The position numbers and the translations under genes are program-made. From Desulfobacterales bacterium (GTDB taxonomy: Bacteria; Desulfobacterota; Desulfobacteria; Desulfobacterales; Desulfosarcinaceae), in contig JACRDD010000019.1 in assembly GCA_016218685.1 (NCBI GenBank), positions 186,001 through 250,000 of the forward strand: a stretch of 64,000 nt of DNA, read 5' to 3'. Positions 16,220 through 25,096 of this stretch are shown here, piece by piece. Numbering within the stretch: the first letter of the stretch is position 1; each line of letters starts with the position of its first letter. The notes beneath the pieces were generated by a model. That model did no database searches and had not been told where the DNA came from. It worked only from the letters and a program-made list of their open reading frames with translations.

Positions 16220-19200
16220 ATGGAAAAGACAACGACCGGCGCGGTATTGGTGGTCGGCGGCGGTATCGCCGGCATTCAAGCCTCCCTGGACCTGGCCGAA
16301 TCGGGTTTCAAAGTCTACCTGGTGGAGAGCGGTTCGGCCATCGGCGGCAAGATGGCCCAGTTGGACAAGACCTTTCCCACCAACGACTGTTCCATGTGCA
16401 TCATCTCGCCCAAGCTGGTGGAGGCCGGACGTCACCTGAACATCGAATTGCTGCCCCTGACCGAGGTGGATGGGATCAGCGGTGAGCCCGGCAATTTCAC
16501 GGCGCGCCTGCTGCAAAAGCCACGTTTCATCCACATGGACAAATGCACGGCCTGCGGCGAGTGCGCTAAGGTGTGCCCCATCGAAACCCCCAACCGCTTC
16601 GACGAGGGCCTGCGCGGCCGCAAGGCAGCCTACAAACTCTACCCCCAGGCCATGCCCGGGGCCTATGCCATCGAAAAACGGGGCACGGCGCCGTGTAAGG
16701 CCACCTGCCCGGCCCACGTGAGCGTGCAAGGCTGGATCGCCCTGATGCACCAGAACAAGTACGCCGAGGCCCTGGCCCTGTTCAAGTCCGAGCACCCCTT
16801 CCCCGGCGTCTGCGGCCGCGTCTGCCACCATCCCTGCGAAACCGCCTGCACGCGCCTGAAGGTCGATGAACCCCTGGGCATCCAATACCTGCACCGCCAA
16901 CTGGCCGACTGGGACCTGCAGGCGCCCCAGCGCTACGTACCCGAGAAGAAACCGGCCAACGGCCAGAAGGTGGCCGTGATCGGTTCCGGACCGGCCGGCC
17001 TGACCTGCGCCTACTTTCTGGCCATTGAGGGCTACGCGGTCACGGTCTTCGAACAGCAAAAGGAATTGGGCGGCATGCTCGTGCTGGGCATCCCCGAGTA
17101 CCGTTTGCCGCGCAGCATCGTGGAGGCCGAAATCCAGACCATCCGCGACCTGGGGGTGGAATTTCAGACCGGCGTCACCATCGGCAAGGGCGGCATCACC
17201 ATCGGCCAGCTGCGCAAAGAGGGCTACAAAGCCTTTTTCATGGGCATCGGCGCCCAGGAGTGCAAATCCCTGGGCATCGAAGGCGAAGAATTCAAAGGCG
17301 TCTTTCCCGGCATGGAGTATTTGCGCCGGGCCAACCTGGGCGAGAAGATCGCCCTGGGCGATCGGGTGGCGGTCATCGGCGGCGGCAACGTGGCCATGGA
17401 TGCCGTACGCACCGCCTTGCGCCACGGCGCGGCCAAACCCTTCATCATCTACCGCCGGGGCGAAGCCGAAATGCCGGCCAGCAAAGAAGAGATCGCCGAG
17501 TGCCGCGACGAAGGCATCGAGATCATGACGTTGACCAATCCAATAAAGGTCATCGCCGAAAACGGCCGGGTCACGGCCATCCAGTGCATCCGCATGCAGT
17601 TGGGTGAGGCGGACAAAAGCGGCCGGCGGCGGCCCGAACCGGTGGCCGGCTCGGAGTTCACCATTCCGGTGGACGCCATCATCCCGGCCATCGGTCAGGA
17701 GAGCGATTGGGCCTGTCTCACCGATGAGTGCGCCTGCACCCTGAGCGACTGGGGCACCATGAACGTGGACCCGCTCAGCCTGCAAACCAACGACCCCGAC
17801 ATCTTCGCCGGCGGCGACGCGGTCAGCGGCCCGGCCACGGTGGTGGAAGCCATTGCGGCAGGCAAAGAGGCGGCCATCTCCATCCAGCGCTTCATCCAGG
17901 GCGGCGATTTATACCAGGATCGCCCCCATCACTGGGAAACGGTCAGCGATGTGCCCTTGGACGACGAGCCCCGCAAGCCGCGCACCGCCATGTCCCACCG
18001 GCCGGCGTCCGAACGGGTGCAGAGTTTCGCCGAAGTGCAGACCGGCTATTCCGCCGAAGAGGCCCTGGCCGAGACGGATCGCTGCCTGGCCTGCGGCGTG
18101 TGCTCCGAATGCTACCAGTGCGTCAAGGCCTGCCTGGCCGGCGCCGTGGATCACGCCCAGTGCAGCCAGACGCGGGAAGTCAAGGTAGGGGCCGTGATCC
18201 TGGCCCCCGGCTTCAAACCCTACGATCCCAGCCTTTACGAAACCTACAGTTACGCCAAACACCCCAATGTCGTCACCAGCCTGGAGTTCGAACGCATGCT
18301 CTCGGCCTCGGGGCCGTATGCCGGGCACCTGGTGCGGCCCTCGGACGGCCAGGAACCCAAGCGCATCGCCTGGCTGCAGTGCGTGGGCTCGCGCGACATC
18401 AACCACTGCGACAACGGCTACTGCTCGTCGGTGTGCTGCATGTACGCCAACAAGCAGGCAGTGATCGCCAAGGAGCACAGCGCCGAGCCGCTGGACGCGG
18501 CCATCTTCTACATGGACATGCGCACCTTCGGCAAAGACTTCGACAAGTACAACCTGCGGGCCGAAGACGATCACGGCGTGCGCTTCGTGCGCTCGCGCAT
18601 CCACTCGGTCTTTCCGGCCAAAGAAGATCGCCTGCGCATCGTTTACGCCACCGAGGCCGGACGCACGGCCGAAGAGATCTTCGACCTGGTGGTGCTCTCC
18701 GTTGGCCTGACCGCCGATCCCCAAGCCACGGCCCTGGCCGGACGCCTGGGGGTTGAACTCAATGGTTACGGTTTTGCTCAGACCCATGGCACATCGCCGG
18801 TACTCACCTCCCGCGACGGCATCTACGTCTGCGGCGCCTTCCAGGAACCCAAGGACATCCCTCATTCGGTCATGGAGGCCTCGGCCGCCGCGGCCTGCGC
18901 CGGCGAACGTCTGGCGGCCAGCCGCTGGAGCCTGACCCAGACCAAGGAGCTGCCCCCGGAGCTCGACTTCTCCGGCCAGCCGCCGCGCATCGGCGTCTTC
19001 GTCTGCAACTGCGGCATCAACATCGGTGGGGTGGCCGACGTGCCGGCCGTGCGCGACTATGCCCGCACGCTGCCCCATGTGGTGCATGTGGAAGACAATC
19101 TGTTCACCTGCTCCCAGGACAGCCAGGTGCACATCAAGGAAGTCATTAAGGAGAAGCAGATCAACCGCGTAGTAGTGGCCTCCTGCTCGCCGCGCACCCA

Positions 19201-20653
19201 CGAGCCGCTCTTCCAGGAGACCATCCGCGAGGCGGGCCTCAACAAATATCTCTTCGAGATGGCCAACATCCGCGACCAGAACACCTGGGTGCACATGAAC
19301 AACCCGGCCAAGGCCACCGAAAAGGCCAAGGACCTGGTGCGCATGGCCGTGGCCAAGGCGCTCTACATCGAACCGCTCTACACCGTCTCGGTGCCGGTGA
19401 CCAAAGCGGCCCTGGTGGTCGGCGGCGGCGTGGCCGGCATGGAAGCGGCCCTGGGCGTGGCCGAACAAGGCTGCGAGGTCCACCTGGTGGAACGCGACAG
19501 TCGCCTGGGCGGCAATGCCCGCCACCTGCGCAGCACCTGGCAGGGCGACGACCTGCAAGCCTATCTTAAAAATCTGGTGGAACGGGTGCAGGGCCATCCG
19601 CGCATCCGACTGCACCTGAACAGCGAAGTCACCGCCACCCACGGCTCGCTGGGCAACGTCACCAGCGTCGTCGCCGACGGCAGCGGCCGGGACCAGACCA
19701 TCGTCCACGGCGCCACCATCCTGGCCGTAGGCGCCAAAGAGCACAAACCCACCGAATTTCTCTACGGCAAGCATCCCAATGTCATGACCCACCTGGAGAT
19801 GGACGATGCCTTCACCCGCAAGGACGAGCGCATCACCCGGGCCGACTGCGCCGTCTTCATCCAGTGCGTGGGCTCGCGCAACAACGACCGGCCCTATTGC
19901 AGCAAAACCTGCTGCACCCACAGCCTCAAGGGGGCCCTGGCGCTCAAGGCCCAAAACCCGGAGATGAAAGTCTTCATCATCTACCGCGACATCCGCTCCT
20001 ACGGCTTCCGCGAGCAGCTCTACCAGGAGGCCCGCAGCCAGGGCGTGATTTTCATCCGCTACGACCTGGACAACCCGCCCAGCGCCGCCATCGGCGACCG
20101 CGATCAACTGCTGCTCACCGTCACCGACCACGTCTTGAAGCGGCCCATCCGCATCAAACCCGACCTGCTCGTCCTGGCGGCCGGCATCGTGGCCACGGAC
20201 AACCACCGGCTCTTCGAGCTGTTTAAGGTACCGGTCAACGACGACGGTTTCCTGGTCGAAGCCCACGCCAAGCTGCGCCCGGTGGACTTTGCTTCCGAAG
20301 GCATCTTCCTGGCCGGCCTGGCCCACTACCCCAAACCCATGGAAGAGAGCATCGCCCAGGCCAAGGCCGCCGCGGCCCGCACCATGACCCTGCTCTCCAA
20401 GGAGGCCCTGCTGGTGGGCGGCGTGGTCGCCATGGTGGACAGCGCCCGCTGCGCCGCCTGCCTGACCTGCGTGCGCGCCTGCCCATACGGCATCCCCGAA
20501 GTCCGCGAGCACTCCCACGCCGTCATCGATCCGGCCCAGTGCCACGGCTGCGGCACCTGCGTCGCCGAATGCCCGGGCAAGGCCATCAGCCTCAAGCACT
20601 TCACCGACGAACAGCTCATCGCCAAGACCGCGGCGCTGTTTGCCCGCGGGTGA
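16220..20653 (+). CDS. Giant HdrA-type flavoprotein: HdrA with GltD-like NAD(P)H module, fused to a second HdrA
   Basis: Protein of 1477 residues. Residues 1-150 start an HdrA FAD domain (VVGGGIAGIQASLDLA, then CSMCIISPKL and a 4Fe-4S motif CTACGECAKVCP at 109-119). Residues 155-590 are a GltD/NfnB-like module: CKATCPAHVSVQ, a Cys cluster CGRVCHHPCETAC near 198-210, a GSGPAGLTCAYFL dinucleotide fold near 255 and GGGNVAMDAVRTA near 387. A further Cys-rich segment (CLACGVCSECYQC, 622-634) returns to HdrA sequence. From about 925 a second HdrA begins (VCNCGINIGG), with its FAD fold VVGGGVAGMEAAL near 1067 and two C-terminal 4Fe-4S motifs (CAACLTCVRACP, CHGCGTCVAECP). It is last in the metF-hdr operon, 15 bases after the selenoprotein, and probably couples NAD(P)H to ferredoxin and Hdr chemistry. 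Confidence 0.9.
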   Translation: MEKTTTGAVLVVGGGIAGIQASLDLAESGFKVYLVESGSAIGGKMAQLDKTFPTNDCSMCIISPKLVEAGRHLNIELLPLTEVDGISGEPGNFTARLLQKPRFIHMDKCTACGECAKVCPIETPNRFDEGLRGRKAAYKLYPQAMPGAYAIEKRGTAPCKATCPAHVSVQGWIALMHQNKYAEALALFKSEHPFPGVCGRVCHHPCETACTRLKVDEPLGIQYLHRQLADWDLQAPQRYVPEKKPANGQKVAVIGSGPAGLTCAYFLAIEGYAVTVFEQQKELGGMLVLGIPEYRLPRSIVEAEIQTIRDLGVEFQTGVTIGKGGITIGQLRKEGYKAFFMGIGAQECKSLGIEGEEFKGVFPGMEYLRRANLGEKIALGDRVAVIGGGNVAMDAVRTALRHGAAKPFIIYRRGEAEMPASKEEIAECRDEGIEIMTLTNPIKVIAENGRVTAIQCIRMQLGEADKSGRRRPEPVAGSEFTIPVDAIIPAIGQESDWACLTDECACTLSDWGTMNVDPLSLQTNDPDIFAGGDAVSGPATVVEAIAAGKEAAISIQRFIQGGDLYQDRPHHWETVSDVPLDDEPRKPRTAMSHRPASERVQSFAEVQTGYSAEEALAETDRCLACGVCSECYQCVKACLAGAVDHAQCSQTREVKVGAVILAPGFKPYDPSLYETYSYAKHPNVVTSLEFERMLSASGPYAGHLVRPSDGQEPKRIAWLQCVGSRDINHCDNGYCSSVCCMYANKQAVIAKEHSAEPLDAAIFYMDMRTFGKDFDKYNLRAEDDHGVRFVRSRIHSVFPAKEDRLRIVYATEAGRTAEEIFDLVVLSVGLTADPQATALAGRLGVELNGYGFAQTHGTSPVLTSRDGIYVCGAFQEPKDIPHSVMEASAAAACAGERLAASRWSLTQTKELPPELDFSGQPPRIGVFVCNCGINIGGVADVPAVRDYARTLPHVVHVEDNLFTCSQDSQVHIKEVIKEKQINRVVVASCSPRTHEPLFQETIREAGLNKYLFEMANIRDQNTWVHMNNPAKATEKAKDLVRMAVAKALYIEPLYTVSVPVTKAALVVGGGVAGMEAALGVAEQGCEVHLVERDSRLGGNARHLRSTWQGDDLQAYLKNLVERVQGHPRIRLHLNSEVTATHGSLGNVTSVVADGSGRDQTIVHGATILAVGAKEHKPTEFLYGKHPNVMTHLEMDDAFTRKDERITRADCAVFIQCVGSRNNDRPYCSKTCCTHSLKGALALKAQNPEMKVFIIYRDIRSYGFREQLYQEARSQGVIFIRYDLDNPPSAAIGDRDQLLLTVTDHVLKRPIRIKPDLLVLAAGIVATDNHRLFELFKVPVNDDGFLVEAHAKLRPVDFASEGIFLAGLAHYPKPMEESIAQAKAAAARTMTLLSKEALLVGGVVAMVDSARCAACLTCVRACPYGIPEVREHSHAVIDPAQCHGCGTCVAECPGKAISLKHFTDEQLIAKTAALFARG

Positions 20654-20682
20654 GCAAGGGATTTTTTGCCAACGCGACAATG

Positions 20683-20712
20683 GGTTTCCAGGTGGCTTGC
20701 CACCTGGAAACC
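20683..20712 (+). terminator. Hairpin after the metF-hdr operon
   Basis: GGTTTCCAGGTGGC and its exact complement enclose a two-base loop (14 paired bases), 30 bases after the hdrA-like stop. Only TTT follows, so it may be a weak terminator, an RNA-stabilising hairpin, or a repeat palindrome. Confidence 0.55.
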
Positions 20713-20950
20713 TTTAACCGCAAAGTGGTTTTGCCTTCATCGACCTTGCCGACTTAATTATTTCACCTGCCCATGACCGAATGACGCGCAGTCCGTTTTT
20801 CCAGCGGCTGCTCTGGGCCTTTTGCGCGAATGCGCGCCTCTGAATCGGGATTTTAATTGACTCCATGAAACCACGGGATAGATACTCATTGTGCCGAACG
20901 GGCATCGCGTTCGTTCCAGCCGCGGGGGTGAACCGCCAAATGCAGGGGGG
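20713..20950. other. Gene-free stretch between the hdr operon and uspA
   Basis: No start-to-stop gene is convincing here. One plus-strand frame ending at the TGA near 20842 reads like protein (FAFIDLADLIISPAHDR...), but lacks a start after the TAA at 20714-20716 and may be a remnant of a lost gene. TTGACT at 20857-20862 could belong to a uspA promoter, but no good -10 is seen. Confidence 0.4.
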
Positions 20951-20958
20951 CATGTACC

Positions 20959-21477
20959 ATGGAGACATACAACACCATTTTATTTACATCGAACTTATCT
21001 GAAAACAGCCGGTACGCTTTTGCGCATGTCGCCATCTTGGCAAGACGTTTCGGTTCGAAAATTGTTCTGCTGCATGTCATCGATGAAATTCCCGGACAAC
21101 TCCATTATAGGATATCGAAGCTCTACGGTGAGGGCCGGTGGAAACAAATGCTTAATAGTCATATGAAAGAGGCCAAGCGTGCGCTGACCGGCAAAGTCTC
21201 TTCCAAGGAGATGATTCAGGCGGCGTTGAAGGGTTTTTGTGATGAAGAGGGGGTTTCCGGGGCCAAGGGCGGCGTTGCCGGACATGAAGTCATCATCAAA
21301 GAGGGTGAGGTCGCTAAAACGATTTTGGAGCAAAGCGAGCTTAACCATTGCGATTTAATCGTCATGGGGGCCAGCAAAGGCCTCCTGAACGGAACGGCTG
21401 TGGGGAACAATATAAAGTCGGTTCTGAAAGGCGCGAAAGTGCCTGTAGTGGTGGTGCCCCCTGCACCGGACCGTTAG
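20959..21477 (+). CDS. Universal stress protein (UspA family)
   Basis: Single Usp domain of 172 residues. It opens with YNTILFTSNLSENSRYAFAHV, has the LLHVIDE strand, and ends with the ATP-binding pattern MGASKGLLNG...GNNIKSVL and VPVVVVPP. Members bind ATP or act as stress-linked dimers; a precise role cannot be set. A middle stretch (residues about 55-95) is more polar and longer than in the smallest members. GGGGGG precedes ATG 20959. The gene stands alone between two gene-free stretches. Confidence 0.85.
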   Translation: METYNTILFTSNLSENSRYAFAHVAILARRFGSKIVLLHVIDEIPGQLHYRISKLYGEGRWKQMLNSHMKEAKRALTGKVSSKEMIQAALKGFCDEEGVSGAKGGVAGHEVIIKEGEVAKTILEQSELNHCDLIVMGASKGLLNGTAVGNNIKSVLKGAKVPVVVVPPAPDR

Positions 21478-22192
21478 TATTGGTTTTCAGATGGCTCGGG
21501 CTGGGTCGGCCGTTGGCACCCACCACGCCAATGTCCGTTTTTTGCATCCTCATCCAGACGTGGCCCGATGACCCGAACAGATCGATGCTCGCGACCGCTA
21601 AGAAGGGCAGCCGGCACGCATAGACCCCTTCCGCCTTGCTTCCAGGGATGGGCCGGACCCGGTGACGCTTATATACAATCCTTGATCCGCCCCCGAATCC
21701 AGCGGCCCCTCATCGATGTCATGCCCCACCTACTTAGCCAGCGCATTGCTCTCAATCGACGTCAATCGCACCCGCCTGCGAATTCTTTCGCTACCTCATC
21801 CTTGAGCAACCTGCTCCAAGCCGCGTGCCTACCGGTTCCCATGCGCTCGCTCTATAATCCCGTTCAGCCCGCTCTTTTCCCTGGTGTCACTCGCATCCAA
21901 CAATCCCAACGGAAGCATCCCCCCTGGCATCACCGATGTGGTAACACAGGTACCCACACCACAGGAAGACTTCACTCACGGGCGAGCGGATGCGGTCCTC
22001 GGCGATGTCGAATATGTTTTTTGCCGCTTTCCGCGATGCTCTTTAAAATGATCGAGAATTGGTTTGCATAATCTTGCTCATCGTGAAAGATCGGGGTGCT
22101 TTTATTCGATGGCAAACCGCTGAAAAACTGATGTAAGATGAAATATTTGGAGTGACGGGTTCAAATATCGGGTTGTGAGGAGGGCGCGCAAA
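21478..22192. other. About 700 bases without a recognisable gene
   Basis: Short open frames occur on both strands, the longest on the plus strand at 21568-22071, but its composition (many Pro, Ser, Arg, His, no motif) and lack of a ribosome site argue against coding. The stretch may hold decayed sequence. The final part contains GAGGAGGG, the ribosome site of the following transporter gene. Confidence 0.5.
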
Positions 22193-23197
22193 ATGATGAG
22201 GCACTACAAGATCGAGGAGAAGCGTTTTGTAGAATCGGACGAGGGCTCCGGGCAGGTAGTGGTCGTGATTGCACCCGATGTTACCGAACAGGGCTACGCT
22301 CAGCAGCAGTTCCGGCTTGACGATTACGATTTGGCTTCGACGCTCGACCCGGACGAGGTCCCGCGGTTGGAACTGATCGATGGACGCATGCTTCTCATCT
22401 GGAAGTTGCCTTTCAGCGCAACGGTGGCCGATAACGTCGAGCTGGGCGTAGGGGGCATCGGGTTGGCGTTCGCCAACGACCGCCTTCTATTTTGTCGCGC
22501 AGCCGGCGAGGTATCCTTCAAGGACCGGGAATTTCGCAATGTCGGCGGCACTACGGACGCGATGTTGGCCTTTCTGCTTCGCACCGTGCGCCACTTCGTC
22601 GGTCACCTGCGAGTCATCAAGCAGATCAGCAGTGAACTCGAACGCAAGGTTACGGTATCCATGGAGAACAGGCATCTGCTGCAAATGTTCTCTCTGAGCG
22701 AAAACCTTGTCTATTATGTGGACGCGATCGAAGGCAATGCCGCCGTACTGACCAAGCTGCGCAGCTTCGGTAGCCAAATCGGATTCCAGGCGAGGCATTT
22801 GGAGATACTCGATGACATCATTCTCGAGAATAGTCAGGCCGCCCGGCAGGCCAACATCTATAGCTCCATTCTGAGCGGCCTGATGGATGCCCGTGGAACG
22901 ATAGTGAACAACAACATGAACGTCTTGTTGAAGAATCTGACGCTGATCAACATCGTGTTCCTGCCGCTCAACTTGATCGCCAGCATCGGGGGGATGTCGG
23001 AGTGGAGCGTGATGACCAAAGGTCTCGATTGGAGAATTTCATACAGCCTGTTCTGCCTCGCGATGGTCGCCATCGGCTGGGCGACCTGGATGCTTATGAA
23101 AAGGGTAATCGAACGACGCGCACCGAATACCGATGAGGGCCAGCCGGGAGCGCCCGCAATGGCCGCCAAGCCAATGAAGCCGACGAGCAATCCGTAG
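22193..23197 (+). CDS. CorA/ZntB-family divalent cation transporter with GMS in place of GMN
   Basis: Protein of 334 residues. The N-terminal two thirds form the cytoplasmic alpha/beta funnel and long helices typical of CorA. Two C-terminal membrane helices follow: LTLINIVFLPLNLIASIGGM (near residues 263-282) and SYSLFCLAMVAIGWATWMLM. The usual signature GMN after the first helix is GMS-E here (IGGMSEW), so ion selectivity may differ. CorA proteins act as pentamers for Mg2+ or Co2+/Ni2+, and ZntB exports or imports Zn2+. ATG 22193 is chosen because GAGGAGGG sits 9 bases before; a GTG at 22175 overlaps that site. The tail is Pro/Ala rich. Confidence 0.8.
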   Translation: MMRHYKIEEKRFVESDEGSGQVVVVIAPDVTEQGYAQQQFRLDDYDLASTLDPDEVPRLELIDGRMLLIWKLPFSATVADNVELGVGGIGLAFANDRLLFCRAAGEVSFKDREFRNVGGTTDAMLAFLLRTVRHFVGHLRVIKQISSELERKVTVSMENRHLLQMFSLSENLVYYVDAIEGNAAVLTKLRSFGSQIGFQARHLEILDDIILENSQAARQANIYSSILSGLMDARGTIVNNNMNVLLKNLTLINIVFLPLNLIASIGGMSEWSVMTKGLDWRISYSLFCLAMVAIGWATWMLMKRVIERRAPNTDEGQPGAPAMAAKPMKPTSNP

Positions 23198-23236
23198 TAA
23201 TAGTCCGGATCACGCCACGCCAAAGGGCGCGAGCCA

Positions 23237-23416
23237 TTACATTTTATCCGACGGCTGATGGATATCGATAAACCCGATAACGAAGAGCACCACGATGATC
23301 ACGAGGATGGTGCCAATGGCAATGTAGTTGCCGATGGGACTGAGCAGCAGGGCCAGCCAGCCCAGCAGGAGGGCGGTGACGAGCAAGATGCGTTTGCGGA
23401 CAGGGTTCGGTTTCAT
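23237..23416 (-). CDS. Small membrane protein, 59 residues
   Basis: The minus-strand frame from ATG 23416-23414 to TAA 23239-23237 encodes a basic N-terminus (MKPNPVRKR), a first hydrophobic helix ([16 protein letters not shown]), a short SPIGNY turn, and a second helix ([16 protein letters not shown]), ending DIHQPSDKM. The hydrophobic pattern and third-position GC/T preference look like a real gene, although the ribosome site (GAGAATGGA) is modest. It is divergent from the lemA gene. No family was recognised. Confidence 0.6.
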   Translation of the reverse strand: MKPNPVRKRILLVTALLLGWLALLLSPIGNYIAIGTILVIIVVLFVIGFIDIHQPSDKM

Positions 23417-23603
23417 CGGTTTCCATTCTCAGCACACACAACACCCCGTGGACACCCGTGTGTCCTTTGTCCACCTCCTTCAGACCGTTATCGGCCTTGC
23501 ATCAGAAAACTTTAGAGATTATTGTCGGGGGCATGATGAAAAGGGTCGGCCGCGACGGGTGGCCGGCTTAAGACTTCGAATGGACTTCAAGAGGAGGCTT
23601 ACA

Positions 23604-24191
23604 ATGCGAAAGCGTGCGGCCGGGTTAGGGATGCTGGTGATGGTGGCCTTGCTGGTCACCGGTTGTGGCTACAACACCTTGATCGCCAAGGAAGAGGCGG
23701 TCAAAAAGGCCTGGGGCGACATCGATGCCAGTTTGCAGCGCCGGGCCGACCTGATCCCCAATCTGGTGGCGACGGTCAAAGGCTACGCCGCCCACGAGAA
23801 AGAGACGCTGGAGGCGGTGATCGAAGCCCGGGCCAAGGCCACCCAGACCAAGCTTTCGGTGGATGATCTGGAAAATGTCGAGGCCATGCAGCAATACCAG
23901 CAGGCCCAGGCCGGGCTCTCCTCGGCCCTGGCGCGCCTGATGGTGGTGGTGGAGCGCTACCCGGACCTGAAAGCCAATCAGAACTTCCTGGATTTGCAGA
24001 ACCAGTTGGAGGGCACCGAAAACCGCATCAACGTGGCCCGGCAGCGCTACAACGAGGCGGCCCAGGATTTCAACACCATGGCGCGCAAGCTGCCGTACAG
24101 CATCACCAACAGCCTGCTGTTGCATCTAAAGCAAAAAGAGTACTTCAAGGCCGAGAGCGGGGCGGAAAAAGCCCCCCAGGTTAAATTCTGA
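23604..24191 (+). CDS. LemA-family lipoprotein
   Basis: Protein of 195 residues. The N-terminus is a lipoprotein signal ([11 protein letters not shown], lipid-bearing Cys near 21). The LemA fold follows, with family-typical [34 protein letters not shown] and [18 protein letters not shown]. LemA proteins are helical and attached to the membrane, with unclear function; in bacteria they are commonly encoded beside TPM-domain proteins, as here. GAGGAGG lies before ATG 23604, so the longer open frame upstream is not used. Its stop overlaps the next start (TGATG). Confidence 0.9.
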   Translation: MRKRAAGLGMLVMVALLVTGCGYNTLIAKEEAVKKAWGDIDASLQRRADLIPNLVATVKGYAAHEKETLEAVIEARAKATQTKLSVDDLENVEAMQQYQQAQAGLSSALARLMVVVERYPDLKANQNFLDLQNQLEGTENRINVARQRYNEAAQDFNTMARKLPYSITNSLLLHLKQKEYFKAESGAEKAPQVKF

Positions 24192-25081
24192 TGAAGCGAC
24201 CGGGGCGCATCGCGCAACTGCTTTTGGCCGTCGGCCTGCTGGTGGCGGCTTGCATGCCGTTGGCCTGGGCCGAGTCGGTGCCGCAACTTAAGGGGCGGGT
24301 GAACGACTACGCCCAAATGCTCAGCGCGCCCGCCGAGCGCCAGCTCGAAACCATGCTGGCCGATCTGGAGCGCACGGACGGCACCCAGATGGCGGTGCTC
24401 ACCGTCCCTTCCCTGGAGGGCCGGCCCATCGAGGAGTTTTCCATTCAGGTGGCCGAACAGTGGGGCCTCGGCCAGAAGCAAAACGACAATGGTGCCCTGC
24501 TGGTGATCGCCAAAAATGACCGTAAACTGCGCATCGAGGTGGGCTACGGGCTGGAGGGGCGCCTCACCGACCTTGCCACCGGCCGCATCATCCGCAATGT
24601 CATCGGCCCGCAGTTCAAAACCGGCCGCTTCGACCAGGGGGTCATCGACGGCGTGAGCGCCATGATCGCCACGGCCAAGGGGGAGTACACGGCCCCCGAA
24701 AGGCCCTCGGGCGGCGGGAGCGGCGAGGGCCACGGCTCTCCCGGGGTGTTCGGCCTGATCGTCTTCTTCTTTCTGGTCAATGTCGTCGGCCGCATCAATC
24801 GCCTGGTGGGCGGCGTGGCGGGCGCGGTGCTGGCGCCCATCGGCGGGCTCTTCTTCGGCCTGGGCGCACTGGCGCTGCTGGCCCTCGTTCCCGTGGGTTT
24901 CATGGCCGGTTTTCTGGTCAGCCTGTTGGGGCCGGCCCTTTCGTTTGGCCATGGGTCGCATCGTTCGCGGGGCGGCACCTATTGGGGTGGTGGTGGCGGC
25001 TTTTCCTCGGGTGGCGGCTTCGGGGGCTTTTCCGGGGGCGGCGGCGGATTCGGGGGCGGCGGCTCCTCGGGCAGTTGGTGA
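24191..25081 (+). CDS. TPM-domain (YgcG-like) membrane protein with Gly-rich tail
   Basis: Protein of 296 residues with signal peptide (LLLAVGLLVAACMPLAWA), a TPM domain of about 140 residues (VNDYAQMLSAPAERQLETML, QMAVLTVPSLEGRPIEEFS, GLGQKQNDNGALLVIA, RIEVGYGLEG), two hydrophobic helices between about 180 and 255, and a Gly/Ser/Phe-rich C-terminus. The same layout occurs in E. coli YgcG. TPM domains have been linked to photosystem repair phosphatases in plants; the bacterial role is not settled. It is translationally coupled to lemA and followed by another TPM gene. Confidence 0.88.
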   Translation: MKRPGRIAQLLLAVGLLVAACMPLAWAESVPQLKGRVNDYAQMLSAPAERQLETMLADLERTDGTQMAVLTVPSLEGRPIEEFSIQVAEQWGLGQKQNDNGALLVIAKNDRKLRIEVGYGLEGRLTDLATGRIIRNVIGPQFKTGRFDQGVIDGVSAMIATAKGEYTAPERPSGGGSGEGHGSPGVFGLIVFFFLVNVVGRINRLVGGVAGAVLAPIGGLFFGLGALALLALVPVGFMAGFLVSLLGPALSFGHGSHRSRGGTYWGGGGGFSSGGGFGGFSGGGGGFGGGGSSGSW

Positions 25082-25096
25082 GGTCAGGAGCATAAA

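Noticed and set aside
17909-20680. Long open frame of 923 codons on the minus strand
   Set aside because: It is the reverse of the HdrA fusion, a common effect of high GC; no motif is present.
21568-22071. Open frame of 167 codons in the gap after uspA
   Set aside because: No ribosome site, no motif and an unlikely composition.
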